Source: an uncultured Rhodopila sp. (GTDB lineage: Bacteria > Pseudomonadota > Alphaproteobacteria > Acetobacterales > Acetobacteraceae). Taken from it: a stretch of DNA of 64,000 bases. Each line of letters starts with the position of its first letter. The stretch's first letter is position 1. Position numbers and translations under genes: made by a program. The notes under the pieces are model-generated. The model saw nothing but the letters and a program-made list of their open reading frames with translations. It was not told the origin of the DNA and ran no database searches. Location: positions 124,001 through 188,000 of the forward strand of contig NZ_CAJATU010000042.1 of the NCBI RefSeq assembly GCF_903944925.1. The letters run 5' to 3'. Positions 52,606-61,494 of this stretch are shown piece after piece.

Positions 52606-53376
52606 ATGAGTTGGTCAGCCCGGCAATACAGCAGCTTCGAAGCAGAGCGCACCCGGCCGGTCCGGGATTTGCTCAGTGCCGTCCCGCCGCCGGGGGTTCA
52701 GCGGGCGGTCGATCTCGGCTGCGGCCCGGGCAATTCGACCGAGGTGCTGGCAGCGCGCTATCCGGATGCCATTGTCAGCGGGGTGGACAGTTCCCCCGAC
52801 ATGATCGCAGCGGCCCGCAAGCGGATGCCGGACGTGCGTTTCAACCTGGCCGACCTCGGCACCTGGGAGGAACCCGGGCCGTTCGGCGTGATCCTGGCGA
52901 ATGCCGTGCTGCAGTGGGTGCCGGACCACGCGGCCCTGATGCCGCGGCTGATTGGCAAGCTGGCGCCCGGCGGCAGTCTGGCGGTGCAGATGCCTGACAA
53001 TCTGGACGAACCGGCGCATCGGCTTATGCGGGAGATCGCGGCCCGCGGACCGTGGGCGGAAAAGCTCGCCGGCGCGGCCGGGGCACGCACGGCCCGGGCC
53101 GGAGCCGAATCCTACTACACGCTGCTGAAGCCGCACGCGGCGCGGGTGGATGTGTGGCAAACCACCTACTTCCATGTGCTGGCGGGCGGCACGGACGCGG
53201 TGGTGGAGTGGTTCAAGGGCAGTGGATTGCGGCCGTTCCTGGCGCCCCTCGACGCGGAGGAAGCCGCCGCGTATCTGGCGGAATACCGCGCCGGGGTCGC
53301 GTCGGCCTACCCACCGCTGCCCGACGGGTCGGTTCTGTTGCCGTTCCCGAGGTTGTTTATCGTCGCCACCCGATAG
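52606..53376 (+). CDS. tam: Trans-aconitate 2-methyltransferase
   Basis: Protein of 256 residues. The SAM site is VDLGCGPGNSTEVLAARYP, and the sequence continues with GVDSSPDMIAAARKRMP, ILANAVLQWVPDH and LAVQMPDNLDEPAH. These are all close to Tam of Escherichia coli, including the late VVEWFKGSGLRPFL. Tam methylates trans-aconitate, which forms spontaneously from cis-aconitate and inhibits aconitase. It is a stand-alone gene starting 39 bases after the divergent VOC gene start. Confidence 0.9.
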   Translation: MSWSARQYSSFEAERTRPVRDLLSAVPPPGVQRAVDLGCGPGNSTEVLAARYPDAIVSGVDSSPDMIAAARKRMPDVRFNLADLGTWEEPGPFGVILANAVLQWVPDHAALMPRLIGKLAPGGSLAVQMPDNLDEPAHRLMREIAARGPWAEKLAGAAGARTARAGAESYYTLLKPHAARVDVWQTTYFHVLAGGTDAVVEWFKGSGLRPFLAPLDAEEAAAYLAEYRAGVASAYPPLPDGSVLLPFPRLFIVATR

Positions 53377-53383
53377 GCCGGAA

Positions 53384-53401
53384 AACGGGCCGAAGCCCGT
53401 T
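53384..53401. terminator. Hairpin between convergent tam and DUF1269 genes
   Basis: The arms AACGGGC and GCCCGTT enclose CGAA (a stable tetraloop), 8 bases after the tam stop and just before the stop of the convergent gene at 53406. It serves both directions. Confidence 0.65.
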
Positions 53402-53405
53402 CCGC

Positions 53406-53927
53406 TTACGACGCCGCATTAGGCGCCGCGGCAACCGCACGGACATGACCCGCCAGAGCCTCCCGCAACGCTTCCTCCTTCGTGTGATCGAACGACGTCC
53501 GCATCACCGTCCCGCCGATGCCCTGGAGATCGGCCAGCACCTTGTCATCGGTCATCTTGCGGATCAGCAGGAACAGTCCGGCCCCGCCGGGCGGCAGCGC
53601 CTGGGCGGCATCCTTCATGAAGTTGTCGTCGATGCCCGCATCGGCGAACGCTCCGCCGACGGCTCCGGACGCAGCGCCAAGGGCGGTGCCGACCAGCGGC
53701 ATCAGAAAGATGAAGCCGATAAGGGTGCCCCAGAACGCGCCGGACAAAGCGCCGGTCGCGGTGAGGTTGACCATCTGGTTCAGTTTGACGCGGCCTTTCG
53801 CGTCCTTCACCGCGATCACCGCATCGCCGAGTTCGATGAGATATTCCTTCTGCAGGCCCAGGACCCGTTCGCGGACCTCTTCGGCCTTCTGCTCATCGGC
53901 GAAGGCAATAAAGACCAGGTCGCTCAT
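53406..53927 (-). CDS. DUF1269-family membrane protein
   Basis: Protein of 173 residues from ATG 53927, with AGGA 9 bases upstream. The N-terminal part (MSDLVFIAFADEQKAEEVRE, ELGDAVIAVKDAKGRVKLNQ) is a ferredoxin-like fold. The middle is a Gly-rich hydrophobic segment (GALSGAFWGTLIGFIFLMPL), which likely crosses or enters the membrane. DUF1269 proteins are common in bacteria and sometimes linked to stress or viability sensing, but no molecular role is known. It starts in a palindrome-bearing gap upstream. Confidence 0.85.
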   Translation of the reverse strand: MSDLVFIAFADEQKAEEVRERVLGLQKEYLIELGDAVIAVKDAKGRVKLNQMVNLTATGALSGAFWGTLIGFIFLMPLVGTALGAASGAVGGAFADAGIDDNFMKDAAQALPPGGAGLFLLIRKMTDDKVLADLQGIGGTVMRTSFDHTKEEALREALAGHVRAVAAAPNAAS

Positions 53928-54235
53928 TCCAGTGTTCCTATCCTTGACGTTATCATGACACAATGAAGGCGTACGCAGACTTGGCAAAGCCTCGACTTCA
54001 TCTTAGTCGTTGCCACCCATACTGGTCGAGACAATACCCGCGCTACCGCCCGAGCGGAAGCGACACTATCGGGACGGTGATGTCATACCAATCCGCGCTG
54101 AGATCGGCTCTCCGGCCGCGCCGCCTCGTCATGCCGACGAACGTCGGCATCCACGCCTTTCAGTGTAGACTCAATGGCGTGGATGGCGGGCCTCCGCCCG
54201 CCATGACGGCGGCGGCAACCAAAAGCGGACTGGTA
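53928..54235. other. Intergenic region with palindromic element
   Basis: About 300 bases between the DUF1269 gene start and the serB end, both on the minus strand. The element at 54126-54207 is the only structure seen; the first 180 bases show nothing but a likely promoter for the DUF1269 gene. Confidence 0.5.
54126..54207. repeat. Dispersed palindromic intergenic element (copy 4)
   Basis: The outer arms CGTCATG and CATGACG and the inner arms ATCCACGCC and GGCGTGGAT enclose a short loop, with a second hairpin (GCGGGCCTCCGCCCGC) on the right. A degenerate left half of the same class lies near 21760-21790 (GTCATGACGGGC...CATCCACGCC). Confidence 0.72.
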
Positions 54236-55111
54236 TCAGTCGCCAGTGAACTCCGAGGCCGGATAGCCCTGCGCGAACAGCAGCGCCCGCAAGTCCGCAT
54301 GGTCCACCCTCGCCCGCGCCTCAGTCGCCACGATCGGCTTGGCGTGAAACGCCACCCCCAGCCCCGCGGCCCGGATCATATCGAGGTCGTTGGCGCCGTC
54401 TCCTACCGCCAGGGTCGCCGACAGCTTCAACCCCCGCTGCGCCGCCAGCTCGGTCAGCGCCGCCAGCTTGCTGTCGCGGTCGATAATCGGTTCTCCCACG
54501 ATCCCGGTGAGCGCGATGCCATCGTCCATCAGCGTATTCGAGCGGTGCACGTCGAAGCCAAGCTGCGCCGCCACCTTGCCGGTGAAGAAGCTGAACCCGC
54601 CTGAGATCAAGGCCGTCAACGCGCCCTTCGCCCGCATCGTCGCCACCAGCTCCCGCGCGCCGGGCGTCAGTTCGATGCGCGCCCAGGTCTTCTCCAGCGC
54701 GTCGAGGTTCAGGCCCTTCAACATCGACACGCGTTCCCGCAGCGCCTCCTTGAAATCGAGTTCACCGCGCATGGCACGCGCGGTGATGGCGGCGATCTTC
54801 TCGCCGATGCCGGCGAAACCGGCCAGTTCGTCCAGCGTCTCGCCGGTGACGATGGTGCTGTCCATGTCGGCCACCAGCAGCGCCTTGCGCCGCGCCCTGG
54901 TCTTGACCGTGATCGCGTCTATCGGCCGTCCCTCCAGCGCCGCGCCCAGCAGCTCCGGCGTGGGCGGCGTTGACAGCGGGATATCCACGGCCTCCCCCGG
55001 CGACAGGATGGTCGGCGGCGCACCGCGCAGGGCGTTGCGGATTTGATTGATGATGGCGGGGGTGAGGGTGATAGCGTCGCGCCGGGCGACGATGGTCGTT
55101 ACGTAGTTCAT
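54236..55111 (-). CDS. serB: Phosphoserine phosphatase
   Basis: Protein of 291 residues from ATG 55111. An N-terminal regulatory domain (about 1-80, VTTIVARRDAITLTPAIINQ) precedes the HAD catalytic domain: LLVADMDSTIVTGETLDEL (nucleophile Asp), ALISGGFSFFTGK, and LAVGDGANDLDMIRAAGLG. It makes serine from phosphoserine, the last step of serine synthesis. The gene starts divergently from the small membrane-protein gene at 55322. Confidence 0.95.
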   Translation of the reverse strand: MNYVTTIVARRDAITLTPAIINQIRNALRGAPPTILSPGEAVDIPLSTPPTPELLGAALEGRPIDAITVKTRARRKALLVADMDSTIVTGETLDELAGFAGIGEKIAAITARAMRGELDFKEALRERVSMLKGLNLDALEKTWARIELTPGARELVATMRAKGALTALISGGFSFFTGKVAAQLGFDVHRSNTLMDDGIALTGIVGEPIIDRDSKLAALTELAAQRGLKLSATLAVGDGANDLDMIRAAGLGVAFHAKPIVATEARARVDHADLRALLFAQGYPASEFTGD

Positions 55112-55321
55112 GGCGGCCCGGAACCTGACAGCGGGCCGCCGGACATGCAAGTGAATGCCGAAACGGGCGCGCTGGATCATGAGGTGAATGTCCTCATGAT
55201 TCGCTTGCCTCTTGTTGGCCGGTGCGCTATATGATCCCGGCGGCAAGATTTCAGCCAGGACGTTAACCGATTGTTCAGTCTCTTGCTCTAAGGCGGCAGC
55301 TTTCCGCCGGAGCAGGGTCGC

Positions 55322-55603
55322 ATGTGGGACACGCCATGGTCGCGAACATCGGATCGCAGGTTCCAGCCCAGGATCGGCCGGGACTTCGAACTTGAGGACG
55401 TCCATGTCATCGACGCCAAGGCGCGCGGCTTTCTATCCCGCACGATCGCCATCGGCGCCGGGGGCGCAGTGGCTGTAACAGGCGTCTATGGCCTGGCAAC
55501 CGGCAGCTACCTCGCCGTGGAGGTTGTCTGGGCGGTGGCCGGTCCGATGCTCGGCGCGCTTGTGACGCATTATTTCGGGTCTACGGGAAAGGATTCACGA
55601 TGA
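55322..55603 (+). CDS. Small hypothetical membrane protein
   Basis: Protein of 93 residues from ATG 55322, after AGGG. The first 35 residues are hydrophilic (RFQPRIGRDFELEDVHVIDA). Then two membrane segments follow (TIAIGAGGAVAVTGVYGL and VEVVWAVAGPMLGALVTHYF). The stop overlaps the next start by 4 bases (ATGA), so it is co-translated with the ribbon-helix-helix-like protein. No family is recognised. Confidence 0.6.
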   Translation: MWDTPWSRTSDRRFQPRIGRDFELEDVHVIDAKARGFLSRTIAIGAGGAVAVTGVYGLATGSYLAVEVVWAVAGPMLGALVTHYFGSTGKDSR

Positions 55604-55881
55604 GTGGCCTGACATTCACCTCCGCCGGGGCCTCTCAGGCGGACGACCGGGCGGAGGCCAAGCTGAAGGTGCCGAAGAACCGGGTGCAGTTCGATCTGGC
55701 GCCGCGGTCGATGGAACGGCTGAACGTCCTGAAACTGAAGACTGAAGCCGCGTCGTATGCCGAAGTCGTCAAGAACGCCTTGCGGCTGTACGAAGCGCTG
55801 ATCGAAGAAACCGAAAACGGCAAGCAGTTCTTCGTGCGCGACGAAGCCGGCGCGATGACGCCGTATCGCCTGTTCCTCTGA
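55600..55881 (+). CDS. Ribbon-helix-helix-like small protein
   Basis: Protein of 93 residues. The middle VQFDLAPRSMERLNVLKLKT, then AASYAEVVKNALRLYEAL, has the strand-helix-helix pattern of CopG/Arc-type DNA-binding proteins. A C-terminal tail (GKQFFVRDEAGAMTPYRLFL) follows, as in many chromosomal RHH-like proteins of Proteobacteria. It is probably a dimeric repressor, perhaps of its own operon. miaA starts 5 bases after its stop, so the pair and miaA may form one operon. Confidence 0.65.
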   Translation: MSGLTFTSAGASQADDRAEAKLKVPKNRVQFDLAPRSMERLNVLKLKTEAASYAEVVKNALRLYEALIEETENGKQFFVRDEAGAMTPYRLFL

Positions 55882-55886
55882 CCGCG

Positions 55887-56846
55887 ATGGCCGATTGGCT
55901 CGGCGCGCTGCTTGTCGCGGGGCCGACAGCCAGCGGCAAATCCGCCCTGGCGCTGGAGATCGCGCAGCGCCTGGGCGGCACGATCATCAATACCGATTCA
56001 ATGCAGGTCTATCGGGAACTTCGTGTTCTCACGGCGCGGCCGACCGCGGCTGAGGAGGTATGGGTGCCTCACCGGCTTTACGGTGTGCGTCCCGCCGCCG
56101 AGGCTGGCAGCGTGGCGTGGTGGCGGGAGCAGGCACTGGCGGCGATGGACGAAGCCCGTGCCGCGGGGCGGCTGCCCATATTGACCGGCGGATCGGGGAT
56201 GTATTTCGCCGCGCTGACGGATGGGATCGCTGATGTCCCGGACCCCGGGCCGGACGCCCGGGCCGAGGCGCGCGCGTTGCTGGCCCAATGCGGGCCGGCC
56301 GCGCTGCATGCCGAACTCGCCGCAGCAGATCCCGCCACAGCCGCGCGGCTGAAACCGGAGGACGGCCAGCGTGTCGCACGGGCCTGGGAAGTCTGGCGCG
56401 GCACGGGGGTTGGACTGGCGGCCTGGCAGGACCGCCGAACCGAACCAGCCCCATGGCGCTTTTCCGGCATCCTGCTGGACCCTCCGCGCGAAACCCTGCG
56501 CGCTGCGATCGCCACCCGCTTCGACACGATGATGCAGCAGGGCGCGCTGGACGAAGTGCGGGACCTGCTGGCGCTCAAGCTCGATCCGGCCCTGCCGGCA
56601 ATGCGGGCGCACGGTGTGCCGGAGTTGTCGGCTTATCTGCGCGGCGCGTTGTCCTTGCAGGAGGCCGGGCGACGGACGGAACTGGTGACCGGGCAATACA
56701 CAAAGCGGCAAGCGACATGGTTTCGCCATCACGTGCTTGCACCCCAGACCCGCATATTACGGATAAATGCGCGATTTTCCAGTGTTGCGCAATTTTCAGA
56801 AAGTGAGCGCGCTGATTTGTTCACGTTTATTGAAAATCTTGGTTGA
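55887..56846 (+). CDS. miaA: tRNA dimethylallyltransferase
   Basis: Protein of 319 residues that adds an isopentenyl group to A37 of tRNAs reading UNN codons. The P-loop is VAGPTASGKSALAL (K18). It is followed by GGTIINTDSMQVYREL, the catalytic Asp in DSMQ, PHRLYGVRPA, LTGGSGMYF and the C-terminal TGQYTKRQATWFRHH. The size is normal. It starts 5 bases after the RHH-like gene. A+T content rises near its 3' end. Confidence 0.95.
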   Translation: MADWLGALLVAGPTASGKSALALEIAQRLGGTIINTDSMQVYRELRVLTARPTAAEEVWVPHRLYGVRPAAEAGSVAWWREQALAAMDEARAAGRLPILTGGSGMYFAALTDGIADVPDPGPDARAEARALLAQCGPAALHAELAAADPATAARLKPEDGQRVARAWEVWRGTGVGLAAWQDRRTEPAPWRFSGILLDPPRETLRAAIATRFDTMMQQGALDEVRDLLALKLDPALPAMRAHGVPELSAYLRGALSLQEAGRRTELVTGQYTKRQATWFRHHVLAPQTRILRINARFSSVAQFSESERADLFTFIENLG

Positions 56847-56901
56847 CCCCCGGTTTGAACCAGCCTAACCGTCCGCCGGTATTCAACATCGGGAACCGGA
56901 C

Positions 56902-58680
56902 ATGGCGGCGGAATTGACTCAGTCGGGAGCAGAAATCCTTCTACGGGCCCTTAGGGATCAAGGCGTAGAGGTCATTTTCGGCTATCCCGGCGGCGCCGTA
57001 TTGCCGATTTACGATGCTCTGTTTCAACAGAACTCGATCCGCCACATCCTGGTGCGGCACGAACAGGCGGCGGTCCATGCGGCCGAGGGCTATGCCCGCT
57101 CCACCGGGCGCGTCGGCTGCGTGCTGGTCACCTCCGGCCCGGGCGCGACCAACGCGGTCACCGGTCTGGTCGATGCACTGATGGACAGCATCCCGATCGT
57201 CTGCCTGACCGGGCAGGTGCCGACGCACCTGATCGGCAACGATGCGTTCCAGGAAGCTGACACCACGGGCATCACACGCCCGGCGACCAAGCACAACTAC
57301 CTGGTCAAGCGGCCCGAAGACCTCGCTCGCGTGGTGCATGAGGCGTTCTACGTCGCCAGCCATGGCCGCCCCGGCCCGGTGGTGATCGACTTGCCAAAGG
57401 ACATCGTCATCAACAAGGCTCCGTACGCGGAGCCGACGGGCCAGCACCCGAGCTATCGGCCGCGCACGGAGCCCGACGCCGATCAGATCGCCAAGGCGGT
57501 GGCGCTGTTGAAGGGCGCGAAGCGGCCGGTGATCTATGCCGGCGGCGGCGTGATCAACGCCGGGCCGGAGGCGTCGGCGCTGCTGACGGAGTTCGCCCGC
57601 ACCACGGGCTTCCCGATCACCAACACGCTGATGGGCCTGGGCAGCTATCCGGCGAGCGATCCGCAGTTCCTGGGCATGCTGGGGATGCACGGAACGTACG
57701 AGGCCAACCTCGTGATGCACGGCTGTGATGTCATGCTGGCGATCGGGGCGCGCTTCGACGACCGGATCACCGGGCGGCTGGATGCGTTCAGCCAGGGATC
57801 GCAGAAGATCCACATCGACATCGACGGATCGTCCATCAACAAGAACGTTGCCGTGGACATCCCGATCGTCGCCGACGCGGGCAAGGCGCTGGCGGCGCTG
57901 CTCGCGGCGTGGAAGGCCAGCGACGCGCCGGTGGACAAGCCGGCCCTGGCGTCGTGGTGGCGGCAGATCGATGCCTGGCGGGAAAAGAAGAGCCTGAAAT
58001 TCACTCAGGACATGAAGCGCGGCGGCATCATCAAGCCGCAATACGCCATCCAGCGCCTGTATGAGATCACTCGCGCGCGCAAGCAGGAGGTGTTCATCAC
58101 CACTGAGGTTGGCCAGCACCAGATGTGGGCGGCGCAGCACTTCAATTTCGAGAAGCCGAACCGCTGGATGACCTCCGGCGGGCTGGGCACCATGGGCTAC
58201 GGCTTGCCGGCGGCGATGGGCGTGCAGCTTGCGCATCCCGATGCGCTGGTCATCGACATCGCCGGTGAGGCGTCGATCCAGATGAACATCCAGGAAATGG
58301 GCACGCTGGCGCAGTATCGTTTGCCGGTGAAGATCTTCATCCTGAACAACCAGTACATGGGCATGGTGCGGCAGTGGCAGGAGCTGCTGCATGGCAGCCG
58401 CTATTCCGAGACCTACTCCAACGCGCTGCCGGACTTCGTCAAGCTGGCGGAGTCGTATCATGCGACCGGCATGCGGGCGCAGTCGGTGGAAGAGCTGGAT
58501 GCGGTCATTCACGCCATGCTCGACTGCCCGACCGCGGTGATCGCCGATATCGCCGTGGACCAGGCGGAAAACTGCTTCCCGATGATCCCCAGCGGTGCCG
58601 CGCATAATGAAATGCTGCTGGGTCCGGAGCATGAAGCCTCCGGTGCCGGAATCACCGACGCGGGCCTTGCTCTGGTCTGA
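56902..58680 (+). CDS. ilvB: Acetolactate synthase, large subunit
   Basis: Protein of 592 residues, a ThDP-, Mg2+- and FAD-dependent enzyme that makes acetolactate or acetohydroxybutyrate, the first common step of valine, leucine and isoleucine synthesis. The catalytic Glu is E54 in VRHEQAAVHAAEGYAR. The FAD-binding middle domain (PVIYAGGGVINAGPEASAL) and the C-terminal ThDP domain are complete. The Mg-binding motif, usually GD(G/A)S, reads GEAS at about 455-458, with a following NNQYMGMVRQWQ. The small subunit gene follows 90 bases later. Confidence 0.97.
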   Translation: MAAELTQSGAEILLRALRDQGVEVIFGYPGGAVLPIYDALFQQNSIRHILVRHEQAAVHAAEGYARSTGRVGCVLVTSGPGATNAVTGLVDALMDSIPIVCLTGQVPTHLIGNDAFQEADTTGITRPATKHNYLVKRPEDLARVVHEAFYVASHGRPGPVVIDLPKDIVINKAPYAEPTGQHPSYRPRTEPDADQIAKAVALLKGAKRPVIYAGGGVINAGPEASALLTEFARTTGFPITNTLMGLGSYPASDPQFLGMLGMHGTYEANLVMHGCDVMLAIGARFDDRITGRLDAFSQGSQKIHIDIDGSSINKNVAVDIPIVADAGKALAALLAAWKASDAPVDKPALASWWRQIDAWREKKSLKFTQDMKRGGIIKPQYAIQRLYEITRARKQEVFITTEVGQHQMWAAQHFNFEKPNRWMTSGGLGTMGYGLPAAMGVQLAHPDALVIDIAGEASIQMNIQEMGTLAQYRLPVKIFILNNQYMGMVRQWQELLHGSRYSETYSNALPDFVKLAESYHATGMRAQSVEELDAVIHAMLDCPTAVIADIAVDQAENCFPMIPSGAAHNEMLLGPEHEASGAGITDAGLALV

Positions 58681-58709
58681 TCGCGGCTTGCACTTGCCTA
58701 TCCAGGTGC

Positions 58710-58728
58710 GGCGGGGCATGACCCCGCC
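58710..58728 (+). terminator. Hairpin between ilvB and ilvN
   Basis: The arms GGCGGGG and CCCCGCC enclose CATGA, 30 bases after the ilvB stop. A pyrimidine-rich CTTTTCCCCC follows about 20 bases later. It may lower the amount of downstream transcript or separate the two cistrons. Confidence 0.45.
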
Positions 58729-58770
58729 CGCGCTTGTATCCTTTTCCCCCTTGCAGTTCTGGTTCATGTA

Positions 58771-59289
58771 ATGCCCGGCATCAGTGACACGACCCAACGT
58801 AGCGCGACCATATCGGTCCTGGTTGATAACGAAGCCGGCGTTTTGGCGCGGGTTATCGGCCTGTTTTCCGGCCGCGGTTACAACATCGACAGCCTGACCG
58901 TGGCACCGGTCGATGAAGCCGGGCGGCGCAGCCGGATCAACATCGTCACGTCGGGCACCAGCATGGTGATCGAGCAGATCAAGGCTCAGCTTGACCGGTT
59001 GGTGCCAGTGCACCGGGTGGCCGATTTGACGATGGACGGGCCGCATGTGGCGCGGGAACTGGCGCTGGTGAAGGTGATCTGCACCGGCGAGCAACGGGTG
59101 GAGGCGCTGCAGGTCGGCACGTCGTTCCGCGCCCGGGTGGTCGATACGACGCTTGGGAGCTTCGTGTTCGAGCTGACGGGAGCCACGGAGAAGATTGACG
59201 CTTTTATTGAGCTGATGCGGAACCTTGGCCTTGCCGAGGTGTCCCGCAGCGGCATCGCTGCCCTCGCGCGCGGGACGCGGGTGATATAG
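58771..59289 (+). CDS. ilvN: Acetolactate synthase, small regulatory subunit
   Basis: Protein of 172 residues with an N-terminal ACT domain (ISVLVDNEAGVLARVIGLFS, GRGYNIDSLTV) that senses valine, and a C-terminal ACT-like domain (LVKVICTGEQRVEALQ, VFELTGATEKIDAFIELM). It controls the IlvB enzyme by feedback. An ATPase gene remnant follows after 58 bases, before ilvC. Confidence 0.96.
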   Translation: MPGISDTTQRSATISVLVDNEAGVLARVIGLFSGRGYNIDSLTVAPVDEAGRRSRINIVTSGTSMVIEQIKAQLDRLVPVHRVADLTMDGPHVARELALVKVICTGEQRVEALQVGTSFRARVVDTTLGSFVFELTGATEKIDAFIELMRNLGLAEVSRSGIAALARGTRVI

Positions 59290-59347
59290 GCTTTCCCGCT
59301 GAACCCGGCATTCAGCGGCGGGCCCGGGCTGGAGGAGAGGAGCGGGC

Positions 59348-59815
59348 GTGGCGCTGATCGAGGATTTCCGGGTCCAGAACTACCGCTCGCTTCGGGATGT
59401 GACGCTTGGCCAACTCGAAATCCCATTGATCCCTTTGACGGCGGTAATTGGGAAGAACGGGTCGGGCAAAAGCACCCTTTTCGATGCCTTCAGTTTCCTC
59501 GCCGACTGCTTAAGCATTGGCGTTGAAGCCGCTTGCAATAAGGAGCACCGCGGCGGCTTCGAACGCCTGCGGTCGCAAGGCGTAAACGAGCCGATTAGCT
59601 TTGAGGTCCGCTATCGCGAGGCCCATGACAGTGAACCGATCTATTACGAACTTCATATCGAATGTGACAACACGGGTCACCCGGGTGTGTACGTCGAGGC
59701 GCTTGGCTATGGAAATCTGCAACCAGGCACCCCTAACAAAGGGATGTTCCTGTATTTGGAACGCGGTTCAGGCCGAACATGCGCGACGGCGGTCCCAAGA
59801 ATCGAACCTTGTTGA
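59348..59815 (+). pseudogene. Truncated AAA-family ATPase (OLD/RecF-like N-terminus)
   Basis: From GTG 59348, with GAGGAG 7 bases upstream, an AAA_15/AAA_21-type N-terminus is seen: IEDFRVQNYRSLRDVTLGQL, then the Walker A IGKNGSGKSTLFDAFSFLAD and a strand region ending GMFLYLERGSGR. After this the frame changes to unrelated residues (TCATAVPRIEPC) and stops at 59815. The signature motif, Walker B and C-terminal half are missing, so the ATPase cannot work. In intact systems such ATPases pair with a DUF4276 or TOPRIM-like protein; that partner's remnant follows directly. Confidence 0.82.
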
Positions 59816-60315
59816 ACAAACTTCCCGCCATGCTGCGCAGTGGCGGCCGCCAGAAGGACATCGACGCGATGGTCGTTATCCTGGACTCCGATAGCAACGA
59901 TTGCGTCGCTTTGCTCGATAAGCTTCGGTCGGTTGCCACTTATGAAGGTGCCGGCGCGAAGACCATATTCCGTCTGGCTATCGAGGAAACCGAAGCTTGG
60001 TGTTTCGGCGATCCCGACGCGTTGTCCGCCGCTTACCCGGCCGCCAACAACGCCGCTTTCAAGCGCTATCGGCAGGATACGGTCTGCGACACATGCGAAA
60101 TACTCGCCGATACGATTCACGTCGGAGGCGCCGCCGCGATCCGCAGGACCGGATGGCCTCTGCCTGGACAAATCAAGCACGAATGGGCCAACCGTATCGG
60201 CCCGCTCATGAACCCTGATGCCAACCGCTCCCCAAGCTTCGGCAAGCTGCGCGACGGCCTCCGTCGCCTGATCGCCGCACCCGCAATACAGCCCGGACAA
60301 ACCCCGGCTGGATAA
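59779..60315 (+). pseudogene. DUF4276-like protein fragment (C-terminal part)
   Basis: The frame from ATG 59779 (178 residues) carries the middle and C-terminal parts of a DUF4276 protein: LLNKLPAMLRSGGRQKDIDA, MVVILDSDSNDCVALLDKL, FRLAIEETEAWCFGDPDAL and a C-terminal PSFGKLRDGLRRL. The N-terminal domain of about 60-70 residues that normally precedes this is absent. The fragment begins where the ATPase homology ends, in a different frame. One deletion that removed the end of the ATPase gene and the start of this gene explains both. The ilvC gene follows after 61 bases. Confidence 0.78.
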
Positions 60316-60364
60316 ACCGCGCGGCTTCGGCCATAAGCCGCGAAACTTTTTTGTCACATCGTGA

Positions 60365-61396
<1,032 letters not shown>

Positions 61397-61405
61397 CCTC
61401 CCACA

Positions 61406-61435
61406 CGCCCCTGGCCTCGACCGAGGCCAGGGGCG
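61406..61435 (+). terminator. Strong hairpin after ilvC
   Basis: The arms CGCCCCTGGCCTCG and CGAGGCCAGGGGCG, 14 bases each, enclose AC and start 10 bases after the ilvC stop. There is no T-run, but the stem is long and perfect, so it is likely the end of the ilv transcript. Confidence 0.75.
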
Positions 61436-61494
61436 GTGCGGCGGCGAAGCAACCGCGTTAAGGTGCGCCAACCTGAAGCCCTGGATGGTTGGCG

